Of a stretch of DNA of 64,000 nt, positions 29,605-39,578 are shown one piece after another. The first letter of the stretch is position 1, and every line of letters begins with the position of its first letter. Under the pieces are notes generated by a model. It searched no databases and was not told the origin of the DNA. It was given only the letters and a program-made list of their open reading frames with translations. The stretch comes from an uncultured Pelagibacteraceae bacterium. GTDB taxonomy: Bacteria; Pseudomonadota; Alphaproteobacteria; Pelagibacterales; Pelagibacteraceae. Made by a program: the position numbers and the translations under genes. The DNA lies in contig CACHGA010000001.1 in the NCBI GenBank assembly GCA_902579285.1, forward strand, positions 124,001 through 188,000, given 5' to 3'.

Positions 29605-30679
29605 TAAGATCGTCTAGTTTTTTAATTTCACCAATTTTAAATATAACGGCATCCTCTTTTTTAAAGCCAAATTTTTCAGCATTAGCTTTAAATCTTACTG
29701 GAGGTTCCCAGATTGGTTCTAAACTCAAGATTGCCGTACCCCAATGCATTCCAATAACCTTTTTTACTCTTAAATCTTTCATTAATGACAAAAGCTCTTC
29801 AGGATTTGCATGAGCTGTAGATTTATCTTTGACGGGAATAATTGGATAGAAATTGTAGGCACCCAAATTTCCAAACCCCAAATCAATTGGACCATATTTT
29901 TTACCTAAATCTTTGTAAAAAGGTGCTGGTCCAGTATCACATGCAAAAAAGATTTTTTTACCTTTGTATTCGATTAAAAAACTCCCCCAAAGAGTTCTAT
30001 TATTATTTCCATCTCCCCAAATCCACCTCTTCGACCAATGTTGGCTAGGAAGCATTGTAATTGTAATTTCATCATTTATTTTAATTTTATCAAACCAATC
30101 CATTTCTTTAACAGTATCTTTTTTATATCCATTTCTGGTGAAATATTTTCCAAGTTTTAGAGGAACAAGGACTTTGGCATTCTTATAAGGAAAATTTTTT
30201 ATTGTTCGTATACTCATATGATCATAATGATTATGAGTTAGTAAAAATAAATTTATTTTAGGAATTTCTTTAAGGGTTAATGGAGAATCTATAAATTTTT
30301 TGGGACCAAATATCATAGGTCCATAGTTTTTTTCAAAAACTGGATCAGTAATAATTGTAGTGTCCCCAAGCTTAATTATGAAACTCGCATGATCGAGCCA
30401 CATAACATAGGAGTCAAATTTATGTTTCTCAAGATCCTTTAAAACTAATTGTTTATCAATTACGTGTTCAGGTGGATAATCAATTTTAAGTTTCTTTTTT
30501 TCTTCTCTAAAAACTTTCCAATCCCACTTAAAATTAGGATCTCTTTTTGGACCTCCCTCCAAGTTTCTAAAAGCATGTAATTTTCCATCTTTGTAAATAT
30601 GGTGGTATGGTTTTTTATCCATTGCGCTTAAATTATTAAAAGAAAAAAAGAGAAGTATAAATAGGTAATATTTTATCAT
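29597..30679 (-). CDS. MBL-fold metal-dependent hydrolase (NAPE-PLD/RomA-like)
   Basis: Signal peptide; LTHNHYDHMS, DHASFIIKLGDTTIITDPVF, FFACDTGPAPFYKDLG, GMHWGTA. Confidence 0.88.
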   Translation of the reverse strand: MIKYYLFILLFFSFNNLSAMDKKPYHHIYKDGKLHAFRNLEGGPKRDPNFKWDWKVFREEKKKLKIDYPPEHVIDKQLVLKDLEKHKFDSYVMWLDHASFIIKLGDTTIITDPVFEKNYGPMIFGPKKFIDSPLTLKEIPKINLFLLTHNHYDHMSIRTIKNFPYKNAKVLVPLKLGKYFTRNGYKKDTVKEMDWFDKIKINDEITITMLPSQHWSKRWIWGDGNNNRTLWGSFLIEYKGKKIFFACDTGPAPFYKDLGKKYGPIDLGFGNLGAYNFYPIIPVKDKSTAHANPEELLSLMKDLRVKKVIGMHWGTAILSLEPIWEPPVRFKANAEKFGFKKEDAVIFKIGEIKKLDDLIN

Positions 30680-30777
30680 TCGGTGTCTTCTTTATCGTGT
30701 TTTGATTTGAAATTCACGATTAAAAAAGACACCAGAAATGCGGCACATCCAAGCAGTAAAAGACCAATAGTTATCAT
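30676..30777 (-). CDS. Small single-TM protein, 33 aa (not in supplied ORF track)
   Basis: ATG at 30777; translation MITIGLLLLGCAAFLVSFLIVNFKSKHDKEDTE*; stop overlaps the MBL gene start in an ATGA. Confidence 0.6.
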   Translation of the reverse strand: MITIGLLLLGCAAFLVSFLIVNFKSKHDKEDTE

Positions 30778-30797
30778 CTTTTAAAAACTGTGCTTAA

Positions 30798-31016
30798 TTA
30801 GGATTTTTTAGCTACTTTAGGACAGTTTTCTTTTGAAATTCTTTTTCCAAAAGCGTCATCACTCATAGTTCTATCTACAGACCATATGAATGATTTTTCG
30901 TAAGCACCAGTTAACTTATCGGGATTTGTACACTTTGTACCCAAAACGTAACGGTTACTACAGTTTGCTAGAAACAATCCACATACTAAAACGATTATAA
31001 TATTTTTCATATTCAA
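30798..31016 (-). CDS. Small lipoprotein, unknown function
   Basis: Signal peptide with lipobox LFLANCS; 72 aa. Confidence 0.65.
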   Translation of the reverse strand: MNMKNIIIVLVCGLFLANCSNRYVLGTKCTNPDKLTGAYEKSFIWSVDRTMSDDAFGKRISKENCPKVAKKS

Positions 31017-31064
31017 AGATTTAAATATTATTTTTGTTTTAAGAGGGGCTGAATTTTGTTTTTT

Positions 31065-31865
31065 TTATGCGTCTAAAATAATTCTATGCATCATTCTTCT
31101 TCCTTGAAAAGGGGTGGCGGAGTGAATGACAGAATGGTTATCCCAAATAACTATAGTATTTTTTTCCCAAAAAAAGCTATTTTGAAACTCTTTTTTCGTT
31201 TGGTGGTTGAATAAAAATTTTAAAAGTTCTTTGGAATTTTCTTCGCTTAAGTCTTTTATGGCAATTGTGTGACCTGGACTTAGATAAAGTGCTTTTCTAC
31301 TTCCAACTTTTTTAACTATTGGATGTTCGGCTATAAAATCTTTTGACTTTCCAGTTCCTCTTTCAGCTTCTCGCTCAAGCCTTGTTACAGATATCGGTCC
31401 TGCTGAACTAAATATACCTACAAGATTTTGAATTTTATCCTTAGTTTCTTGATCTAAAGCTTCATAGGATGCTAATTGTGAGGCGAAAAGTGTTTGACCC
31501 TGATCTCTTTTAACTATTTTACCCATAAGACAAGTGTATTTTGGTGTTTTTTCTAGATAACTACTATCTGTGTGCCACCCTTCACCATAAGACTTTCCTT
31601 TATCATCTTCTTTTCTTTCAACAACGGTGATGCCTTTATAATTTTCTAAGTCTTTTAACATCGGGTACTCTTTAATTTTGCCTAGTTGTTCCGCAAATTT
31701 TAAATATTCTCCTGGTTCAAGATTTTGGTCTCTGAAACAAACAAAACCATAGTTGTTGAGTGTTTCTTTGATCTGATCAATAATTTTTGGTTCTGTTAAT
31801 TTAAGATCGATGGAAATGGAAGCCCCAATGTTATTTTTAAATGGCTCTACTTTTATATTCATCAC
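31065..31865 (-). CDS. TauD/TfdA-family Fe(II)/2-oxoglutarate dioxygenase
   Basis: EGWHTDSSYLEKTPKYTCLMG (HxD), distal His in SATPFQGRRMMHR; substrate not assignable. Confidence 0.87.
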   Translation of the reverse strand: MMNIKVEPFKNNIGASISIDLKLTEPKIIDQIKETLNNYGFVCFRDQNLEPGEYLKFAEQLGKIKEYPMLKDLENYKGITVVERKEDDKGKSYGEGWHTDSSYLEKTPKYTCLMGKIVKRDQGQTLFASQLASYEALDQETKDKIQNLVGIFSSAGPISVTRLEREAERGTGKSKDFIAEHPIVKKVGSRKALYLSPGHTIAIKDLSEENSKELLKFLFNHQTKKEFQNSFFWEKNTIVIWDNHSVIHSATPFQGRRMMHRIILDA

Positions 31866-32479
31866 TCACTACTAAAATAGATATCTCGGTAATATGCAAT
31901 AATTTTTTGTTTTGAGTTATTCGAGTCAGAAAATATAGCAATAAAGTTTGTAAAAGAGATTCCGTGAGTTTCTTCAAGTAATTCCTTTATATTTATCTTT
32001 CTTGTATGCCATTCACCACTTTTGTTATTTGAAATAACATAATCTCTGCTTCCTTTTGTCCAAGGACTTTGTTGAAGAAAACCTTCTTCCAAAAATGATG
32101 AGTGTGCCAAGCTTACTAATTTGGCACCGATTTTTTTTCCATGACCAACCATAACTCTAGCTGCCCAATCATGACCATCTTTTGTCTTTTGATCTATATC
32201 TGTAAAATCTTTTTCAATTTTAAAAGTAATATTTAAAAAAGGCATTTCCTTAAGAAGCTCTTTATCTATTTCCATCCCAAGGCCTGTCGCAGTACCATCA
32301 GCTTCAGCCTTTAAATACCAACCTTTGTCATCTTGATCATTCGTATAAAGAGTTTTTTTTCCAAATCCTCTTTTTTTTAATAATTTCATACCCTCATCGC
32401 TGAAATCGATTCGGAATTCTTTCGAATTGGCAGTTGTAAAAACTAACAATGAACACAAAAAATATGTAAAAAATCTCAT
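31862..32479 (-). CDS. DUF3047-like secreted protein
   Basis: Signal peptide; ending and spacing (WHTRKINIKELL, IAIFSDSNNSKQKIIAYYRDIYF) resemble DUF3047. Confidence 0.6.
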   Translation of the reverse strand: MRFFTYFLCSLLVFTTANSKEFRIDFSDEGMKLLKKRGFGKKTLYTNDQDDKGWYLKAEADGTATGLGMEIDKELLKEMPFLNITFKIEKDFTDIDQKTKDGHDWAARVMVGHGKKIGAKLVSLAHSSFLEEGFLQQSPWTKGSRDYVISNNKSGEWHTRKINIKELLEETHGISFTNFIAIFSDSNNSKQKIIAYYRDIYFSSE

Positions 32480-32538
32480 GAATTACATTATTTAAATTAA
32501 AATTTGTAATTTAGCAAATACACCGTATATATAAATTA

Positions 32539-33570
32539 ATGGATACATTACTAATTACACTTATAGTTGTTTTATTAGCTTTAAATATTGCTGTAATATT
32601 TTTCTTATTGCGTAACAAACAGCAAAAAACAGAGGATCCTACTCAGACATTCAAAAATGAATTTAATTCTTTTAAAGATAGCTTCAGTCAATCTTTTGGA
32701 CACATGTCAAAGGATATTGCAAAAGATATGACAGGAGCTTTAACTAAAGTAGACGAGAAGGTTGGAGTATTTAATAAACAAGTAGAAGCCATGAACAAAA
32801 GCCAAGATAATTTCAGTAGAATTCTTGCCGGTGTAAAACAATACGGAATTCTTGCAGAATTCTCTTTAGCTTCATTATTGAAAGATTTATTGCCCGCTTC
32901 ACAATTTATCGAAAATGTAAAAATGAAACCAGAGGAAACTGGTGACACCGTAGAATTTGCAATTAAACTTCAAGATGTTCTTGTTCCCGTCGATAGCCAT
33001 TGGCCAATAGAAAAATTTAAAGAGATAGATAATGCTTACCAAGTTAAAGACAAAGAAGCTTTAGCAGAAGCCAGAAAAGATTTAGCATCAGCTTTTAGAA
33101 ATAAAGCTAAATCTGTAAGTTCAAAATATATTGCGCCACCAAAAACAACTGATTTTGCAATTGTATACGCTCCAACTGAAGGATTATTTGCTGAACTTTC
33201 AAGTTACAGAGATCCGAAAACTAAAGAGCTTTTGCTTGAGGAACTTAGAACTAAATATAAAGTTACAATAGCTGGTCCTAATACATTATCAGCACTTTTG
33301 CAGTCATATCACTTGGGGTTTCAGACTCTCAAAGTTCAAAAGCATGCGACACAAATTTATAGTGATCTAAAACTAATCTCTAGAAGATTTGAAAAACATT
33401 TTGATAGTATTATTGATTTAAGAAAAAAGTTAGATCAAGCCATGACTTCAACTGATAGTTTTGGAAGAGATGCCCGATCTATCATGAATACACTTAATAA
33501 CATTAAAGATCCTGGAACAGTAAAAGAGACAGTTGAAGAAAATTCTGATAAAATCAAAGTCTTAAAGTAA
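32539..33570 (+). CDS. rmuC: DNA recombination protein RmuC
   Basis: N-terminal TM, long coiled coil, VPVDSHWPIEKF, FAIVYAPTEGLFAEL. Confidence 0.87.
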   Translation: MDTLLITLIVVLLALNIAVIFFLLRNKQQKTEDPTQTFKNEFNSFKDSFSQSFGHMSKDIAKDMTGALTKVDEKVGVFNKQVEAMNKSQDNFSRILAGVKQYGILAEFSLASLLKDLLPASQFIENVKMKPEETGDTVEFAIKLQDVLVPVDSHWPIEKFKEIDNAYQVKDKEALAEARKDLASAFRNKAKSVSSKYIAPPKTTDFAIVYAPTEGLFAELSSYRDPKTKELLLEELRTKYKVTIAGPNTLSALLQSYHLGFQTLKVQKHATQIYSDLKLISRRFEKHFDSIIDLRKKLDQAMTSTDSFGRDARSIMNTLNNIKDPGTVKETVEENSDKIKVLK

Positions 33571-33583
33571 ATAAATTTCCTAA

Positions 33584-35005
33584 ATGTCAAACTTTGTATT
33601 TTATGATTTCGAAACAAGTTCATCAAATAAACAGTGGGGACAAATCATTGAAATTGGAGCAATATTAACAGATGATGACCTAAATGAATTAGACAGGTTC
33701 GAGTCCAGATCTAGAATATCACCAGGAATTATTCCTGAGGCTATGGCACTTATTGTTACTAATACATCACCGAAAAAACTAAAAACAACTAATCTTTCTC
33801 ATTATGAAATGATTAGACAGTTTGTTGAAAAATTAAAAAGCTGGGGTAAAGTTACTTTTATTGGCTGGAATAACATTGAGTTTGATCAAATTTTTTTAAG
33901 AAATACTTTATTTCAAAATTTAGAATATCCATTCACCTCTACAACAAATGGTAACAATGAGGGAGATTTACTGAATTTAGCCAGAGCAGCAAACCTCTAT
34001 TATCCAAATACGCTAAAAAATGCTACCAATAAAAAAGGGAACCTGGAATACAAACTTGATACTGTGGCTCCACTAAACGGCATAGATCATGCAGCTCATA
34101 CAGCCGTAGGTGATTGCAGCGCAACTTTAGAAATTGCAAGAATAATAAAAAAAAAATCTCCTAGTGTTTGGAAAAGCAGCCTTTTAACATCTAATAAAGA
34201 AGAGAGTCTTAAAATAATTAAAAATGAAAAACTTTTTTGTTCAAATGAATTTTACTATGGCAAAGTAGTTCCGTTTGTTCAAACTTTTGTGTGTCAGCAT
34301 CCAGTATATCAATGGCCAAAGACTTTTGATCTAAAGCATGATCCAAATATTTATATTGATATGCCAATACAGGTTTTAAAAGAAGAGTTGAAAAAGCCAC
34401 CAAAGATTTTACGAACATGCCGTCACAACAAGCATCCAATTGTAATGAATCCATCGTATATAGATCATTTTGAAGAATATAAAATGATAGGCATAAATAA
34501 ATTAAAGGAAAGGGCAGAAATTATTAAAAAGAACAAAAAGTTTGCTGAGAAGGTAGAATTAATATTACGAGATGAAGTTCAAGAGAAAACAGAAACTAAA
34601 TCACAAGAGGATATTTGCGAAGAGGAGAGTTTATATAATTTTCCACCACCAGAGGACAATCGTATATTAAGTGGGTTTCACGAAGCAGACTGGAATAACA
34701 AATTGTCGTACTTAAATAAATTTAAAGATAAACGTTTTCACTATTTTGGAAAAAAATTGCTTTATCAAGAAAAACCAGACCTTTTACCAAAAGAGGATTA
34801 TGATGAAATTCACAGCACAATTGTAAAAAGAGTTCTTTCCACTGAAGATGAAAAAAAATGGAACACAATTCCGAGAACTTATAAGGAGATTGATGATTTA
34901 AGGGCAAAGTTTGAAAAAAATAAAGATACAGAAAAGCTTAAAATGCTGGAGGAGATTAACGTCTACGTTGAAGAGTTAGAAAAACTTTACTCTAAGCGTA
35001 GTTGA
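33584..35005 (+). CDS. sbcB: Exodeoxyribonuclease I
   Basis: DEDDh exonuclease motifs FVFYDFETSSSNKQWGQIIEIGAIL, GWNNIEFDQIFLRNTLF, DHAAHTAVGDCSATLEIA. Confidence 0.88.
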   Translation: MSNFVFYDFETSSSNKQWGQIIEIGAILTDDDLNELDRFESRSRISPGIIPEAMALIVTNTSPKKLKTTNLSHYEMIRQFVEKLKSWGKVTFIGWNNIEFDQIFLRNTLFQNLEYPFTSTTNGNNEGDLLNLARAANLYYPNTLKNATNKKGNLEYKLDTVAPLNGIDHAAHTAVGDCSATLEIARIIKKKSPSVWKSSLLTSNKEESLKIIKNEKLFCSNEFYYGKVVPFVQTFVCQHPVYQWPKTFDLKHDPNIYIDMPIQVLKEELKKPPKILRTCRHNKHPIVMNPSYIDHFEEYKMIGINKLKERAEIIKKNKKFAEKVELILRDEVQEKTETKSQEDICEEESLYNFPPPEDNRILSGFHEADWNNKLSYLNKFKDKRFHYFGKKLLYQEKPDLLPKEDYDEIHSTIVKRVLSTEDEKKWNTIPRTYKEIDDLRAKFEKNKDTEKLKMLEEINVYVEELEKLYSKRS

Positions 35006-35035
35006 CATTAATCAAAAAAACATTATCAAACAGAT

Positions 35036-35356
35036 ATGGCATTAGTTAAAAGTACAGATGAAAATTATAAAGAATTAATAGCATCAAAAGGTAAGTTGAC
35101 ATTAATTAAATTTACGGCTGATTGGTGTGGGCCCTGTAAAGCTATAAATCCAATTCTAGAAACTATCTCAGAGAAAATGGCAGATAAAATTGTGATAGCA
35201 AATCACGATGTAGACTCACAGCCAAATTTTGCAACTGCTAATGCTATTCGTTCTATTCCAACTCTCTTTTTATATAAAGATGGTTCACACGTTGACACAC
35301 TTGTTGGCGGAACTGATCAGTCAAACATTGAAGCATTTATAAACAAACACCTTTAA
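35036..35356 (+). CDS. trxA: Thioredoxin
   Basis: FTADWCGPCKAINPILE active site, cis-Pro region IRSIPTLFLYKDG. Confidence 0.93.
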   Translation: MALVKSTDENYKELIASKGKLTLIKFTADWCGPCKAINPILETISEKMADKIVIANHDVDSQPNFATANAIRSIPTLFLYKDGSHVDTLVGGTDQSNIEAFINKHL

Positions 35357-36609
35357 TTTAAACTTAAGGCGTTTCCTGCACCGTATGTACTTCCCCAAAG
35401 TACAATTATTTTTTTTTCTTTAGATGAGACTATCTTTAACGCATCTTTAATATTTTTAGCTTCAACCGTTTTAAAACCTTGCTTTTCAGAAATTTTTTTT
35501 AAATCAAATGAACTTAAGGCATTTGACTCCTCTGGGATTTTAAAAGTAACTATCTTTTTGAAAATTCCTTTAAAATTTTTTATTAACTTATCTGGATTTT
35601 TATTTTTTAAAATTCCGCATATACCATAGATGGGTAATTTAATTTTTTTTAAATACCTTGCTAAATTTTTGGTAGATTCGTCACTATGGCAAGTATCAAT
35701 CAAAAACTTTTCAGTTTTATAGAGTTTTTTTGTCAATTTACCTCTTACAAATTGACAACGGCCTTCAAATTTAATTTTTTTAATTGTTTGCTTTATTTTT
35801 TTTGCATCTACTCCTAGATCAATGGCTACTTTTATAGCCAAACCAACATTTTCCCACAAACCATCAGAATGAATATTTTTAGAATTAAGTAAGATTAAAT
35901 TATTTTGATCTTTATAAAATTTTTTATTATTTTTACTTATAATGCTCCACGAACCATAGTATTTTTTAACACTTGAGTTCTTTTGTAAAATTTTTTTTAT
36001 TATTCTTAAAGTTTTTGGTTTTTGCTTTCCGGTATAAATAGTGGTATTTTCACTTAAATAACCAACTTTCTGTTTACATATTTCACCTATACTTTTCGGC
36101 TTAATCCACTCAGTGTGTTGCTTATTTATTTGTGTACAGATTTGAGCTAAAGGGGCTTGCCATAGATTTGTACTGTCCTTTCTAAAAAATAATCCAGCTT
36201 CAATTAGATTAAAGGAGTTGGAATCTGATTTAGTTGCAGCCAAAATAAATATACAGGTAAGCAACTCAAATAAAGTGAGCCTTTGTTTTGTTTTTTCGAT
36301 AATTTTCTTATATTTTTTTATTTCAGCGAGTGAAATAAACCGATTCCCCAACCAAATTCTTGATCTTACATCGTACAAATGAGGACTAGTAAACGTATTT
36401 ACTTTTTTATTATCTGCTTCTAAAAAGTATTTTAATGATGTTAAAAAACTGTTTTTACCATCGCTTCCTATAACATTGATTACATTATTAAGTTCGTCTT
36501 GAGGATCATGAAGTATAGATAAAACTTTCTTGATCCTTTTAAGATCTAAATTAATTCTTTTGCTATACTGCTTTTGAAGTTTCTGATAAAGTTTTTTCGA
36601 TGCTCTCAT
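35353..36609 (-). CDS. folC: Divergent FolC-like folylpolyglutamate/dihydrofolate synthase
   Basis: FTSPHLYDVRSRIWLG conserved; altered P-loop GSDGKNS and EAGLFFRKDSTN; downstream of accD. Confidence 0.8.
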   Translation of the reverse strand: MRASKKLYQKLQKQYSKRINLDLKRIKKVLSILHDPQDELNNVINVIGSDGKNSFLTSLKYFLEADNKKVNTFTSPHLYDVRSRIWLGNRFISLAEIKKYKKIIEKTKQRLTLFELLTCIFILAATKSDSNSFNLIEAGLFFRKDSTNLWQAPLAQICTQINKQHTEWIKPKSIGEICKQKVGYLSENTTIYTGKQKPKTLRIIKKILQKNSSVKKYYGSWSIISKNNKKFYKDQNNLILLNSKNIHSDGLWENVGLAIKVAIDLGVDAKKIKQTIKKIKFEGRCQFVRGKLTKKLYKTEKFLIDTCHSDESTKNLARYLKKIKLPIYGICGILKNKNPDKLIKNFKGIFKKIVTFKIPEESNALSSFDLKKISEKQGFKTVEAKNIKDALKIVSSKEKKIIVLWGSTYGAGNALSLN

Positions 36610-37528
36610 CTATAGTTTCACTTGGACTATCAGCTATAGATTTAATTTTCGGTTTTTTCAACAAGACTCTTGCAATTTTTGTAACACCATCTTTTATTTC
36701 TAATCTACTTGAAAAGATTATATCTACTAAGGCGTCTAGGGATGATCCTTGTCCAAAATTTTCAGGTAACTGTTCGCCAGATTTTAGATTTGCTGTAACT
36801 CTTTTTCCACTAAATAAAATGTCATGTGAACCAGGTGATTCTACACATAAAATATCATGATTATTCCACATAACATAAGTTCCTCCACTTAATTTAGAAC
36901 AAGCCACACCAATTGATAAAATTCCTGCTTTCTTTAATTCAGAATAAGCTATTTGTGTCTTAACCATACCACTAGCTAACGCAGGGACTCCACCAGTGAC
37001 GGCCATTCCTCCACTTTGTAAAATAGAAATAAATATATCAGCTTTAATTTCAATTGCTTTAACGGCTGCTGAAACAAAATGTTCACTCTCTTTCGGTGTC
37101 ATTGCGCTACCACCGAATTTCCACTCGGAACAAACTACTACAGCTGTTAAACCATTTATTTTACCTGAGGCACATGCAAAAGCAGAGTCAAGTCCTGTAG
37201 CTTCTTCATATTTTTTTCTTTTTGAGATATATGGTTTATTATTTATTTTAAAATTTAATGGATCAGAGTCTGCTGGTGGACATGGAATTTCTTCATACAA
37301 AGAACTATCAAATATATTTTTTAATCTTAGTTTTGCAGGGTAATCAAAGTGATAGTTACAAGAACATATAAATTGTAAGCCCTCTAAATCTTTTTTATAT
37401 TGTAATTTTTTGCATGATGGACAGTTTATCCAATCTGCATTTTCTTGCTCATTTCTAGAAGGTCTTTTCCTGGTGTATTTTTTTAGTGAATCACCAAATT
37501 TTTTAATTTTATCTTTTATCCAATTCAT
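36563..37528 (-). CDS. accD: Acetyl-CoA carboxylase carboxyltransferase subunit beta
   Basis: Zinc finger CPSCKKLQYKKDLEGLQFICSCNYHF; QSGGMAVTGGVPALASGMVKT. Confidence 0.95.
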   Translation of the reverse strand: MNWIKDKIKKFGDSLKKYTRKRPSRNEQENADWINCPSCKKLQYKKDLEGLQFICSCNYHFDYPAKLRLKNIFDSSLYEEIPCPPADSDPLNFKINNKPYISKRKKYEEATGLDSAFACASGKINGLTAVVVCSEWKFGGSAMTPKESEHFVSAAVKAIEIKADIFISILQSGGMAVTGGVPALASGMVKTQIAYSELKKAGILSIGVACSKLSGGTYVMWNNHDILCVESPGSHDILFSGKRVTANLKSGEQLPENFGQGSSLDALVDIIFSSRLEIKDGVTKIARVLLKKPKIKSIADSPSETIDESIEKTLSETSKAV

Positions 37529-38325
37529 ATAATTTTATTTTTTAAAACTTTTACCATTTTATTTAATTTTATGACAGGATTTTGACGATTTTTAATAGAA
37601 TCACTAATTCCCTTGCACAATGCGCTTCCTACTACTAAACCATCGGCTTTTTTAAAAGAACCAATGGTTTTATTAGTAATACCAAATCCAATTACCATAT
37701 TTTTTGATTTATTGATTCTTTTAATTTTGAAATAATTTTTTAAAATTCTCTTTGGAGAAACTTTTAATTTTCCTCCTGTGGTTGATAACATACTTATCAA
37801 ATAATTTAGATCATGGGAGTCTCTTATAATTTTTTTCATTCTTTCTTTTGATGTTGTAGGCGATATAAGTTGAACGAAAGTAATTGAATTTTTTCTGCAT
37901 AATTTTGCAAATTTTTTATTATCAGGCCAAGGAAGATCTACAATTATCAAACCATTCACACCAGCTTGTTTACATTTTTTTACAAACTTATTTTCTCCAT
38001 AACTATAGACCATTTGATAATATCCCATAAGAATACAAGGTTTTGCATTTCTACTTTTTTTATAATTTTTGACAATTTGAAAAGCATCTTTAAGCTTAAA
38101 CCCATTTTTTAAAGCCCTGTAAGTACTGTTTTGAATTTGTGGACCATCTGCAGTTGGTGCATTAAAAGGAAAACCTATCTCTACAATATCTGCATACTGG
38201 GATATAGATTTTAAAATTTCTAATGATTTTTTTTTAGAATTATCACCCGCAACTGTATAGGTTAATAGAGCAGGCCTGTTTTCTCTTTTACATTTTTCAA
38301 AAGCTAAACTAATTTGAGACTTCAT
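37525..38325 (-). CDS. trpA: Tryptophan synthase alpha chain
   Basis: ADIVEIGFPFNAPTADGPQIQNSTYRAL, GVNGLIIVDLPWPD. Confidence 0.95.
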   Translation of the reverse strand: MKSQISLAFEKCKRENRPALLTYTVAGDNSKKKSLEILKSISQYADIVEIGFPFNAPTADGPQIQNSTYRALKNGFKLKDAFQIVKNYKKSRNAKPCILMGYYQMVYSYGENKFVKKCKQAGVNGLIIVDLPWPDNKKFAKLCRKNSITFVQLISPTTSKERMKKIIRDSHDLNYLISMLSTTGGKLKVSPKRILKNYFKIKRINKSKNMVIGFGITNKTIGSFKKADGLVVGSALCKGISDSIKNRQNPVIKLNKMVKVLKNKII

Positions 38326-39557
38326 CTTATATAATTACCCAAACGTTTTTTTATAATGTCCCTATCTTTAAGACTATCTCCACAACTATTAACCACTATA
38401 ATATTTGACTCGTCAAGTTTTGGAGCAATTTTAATTGCTTCAGCAAAAGAATGTGCAGGTTCTAAGCTTGGAGAAATTTCCTCAAGTTCAGTAACAAGTT
38501 TATATGCAGAAAAAGCCTCTTCGTCGGTTGCAACAGTATACCTTGCTCTACCAACATCTTTTAAAAAACAATGAATCGGTGAACATGACGGATAATCTAA
38601 TCCGCTCGAACAACTTTCTGTCTCACTTATTTGTCCATCATTGTCTTGCACACAATAAGCTGCTGCTCCATGAAGAATTCCAATTTTTGAATTTTTGCTC
38701 AAAGGCGCAGCATGAAGTTTACTATTTTTTGGTCCACCAGCCTCTACCCCAATAAGTTCTATGTGTTTTTTATTATAATCAAAAAACTCGCTCCAAAAAC
38801 CATATGCGCTAGATCCTCCACCAACACAATTAATTAATTTTAATTTGTTTGGAATTTCGCCAAACTCATCTTCTAATTGGACTTTTAGTTCTCTGGAAAT
38901 TTGCGCTGTACTCCACCCACAAATTTTCACAAATATATTTGGGCCCACTAAACTACCAATGCCCATGTGAACTTTGTCACAATTTGAGACCCAATATCTA
39001 ATACATTCACTAACAGCATCTACTAATGTTCTACTTCCTGAGGTAACTGGAACAATCTCAGCGCCGTTTTTTCTTATTGCATCGCAATTTGGCTTTTGTC
39101 TCTCTATATCTCTAGTCCCCATGAAGACTTTACATCCAAGACCAAATTTTTTTGCGACCATAGAAAACATTTTTCCGTTATAACCAGCCCCAGTATCTGT
39201 GCAAATATACTTTTTTTTGGCTTTTTTGCACAACATCGCATGTGTAATAGCGTTATAGATTTTATGAGCTCCTCCATTGGCATCTGAAACCATTTTTGCA
39301 TAAATCTGAGCACCACCTAAATGATCTGTAAGATTTTGTAATTTGAAAAACCTTGTAGGCGATCCAACATAATTTTCATATAAATCATCTCTTTCTTTTA
39401 GAAACTTTTTATCTTTTCTACATTTATCGAATAATTTTGATAAATCATCTATAGGTTTTTTCAATGTTTCGGCTACGTAATTGCCACCAAATTTTCCACC
39501 GTAAAAACCATTTTTATCGTGTTGATCAATTAAGGGTATTCCTTTTTTAACTTTCAT
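38322..39557 (-). CDS. trpB: Tryptophan synthase beta chain
   Basis: Overall TrpB architecture: GGNYVAETL, NCVGGGSSAYGFWSEF, LGGAQIYAK region, SSGLDYPSCSPIHCFLKDVGRARYTVATDEEAFSAY. Confidence 0.93.
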   Translation of the reverse strand: MKVKKGIPLIDQHDKNGFYGGKFGGNYVAETLKKPIDDLSKLFDKCRKDKKFLKERDDLYENYVGSPTRFFKLQNLTDHLGGAQIYAKMVSDANGGAHKIYNAITHAMLCKKAKKKYICTDTGAGYNGKMFSMVAKKFGLGCKVFMGTRDIERQKPNCDAIRKNGAEIVPVTSGSRTLVDAVSECIRYWVSNCDKVHMGIGSLVGPNIFVKICGWSTAQISRELKVQLEDEFGEIPNKLKLINCVGGGSSAYGFWSEFFDYNKKHIELIGVEAGGPKNSKLHAAPLSKNSKIGILHGAAAYCVQDNDGQISETESCSSGLDYPSCSPIHCFLKDVGRARYTVATDEEAFSAYKLVTELEEISPSLEPAHSFAEAIKIAPKLDESNIIVVNSCGDSLKDRDIIKKRLGNYIR

Positions 39558-39578
39558 TATTAAAATGTGTTTATATTA

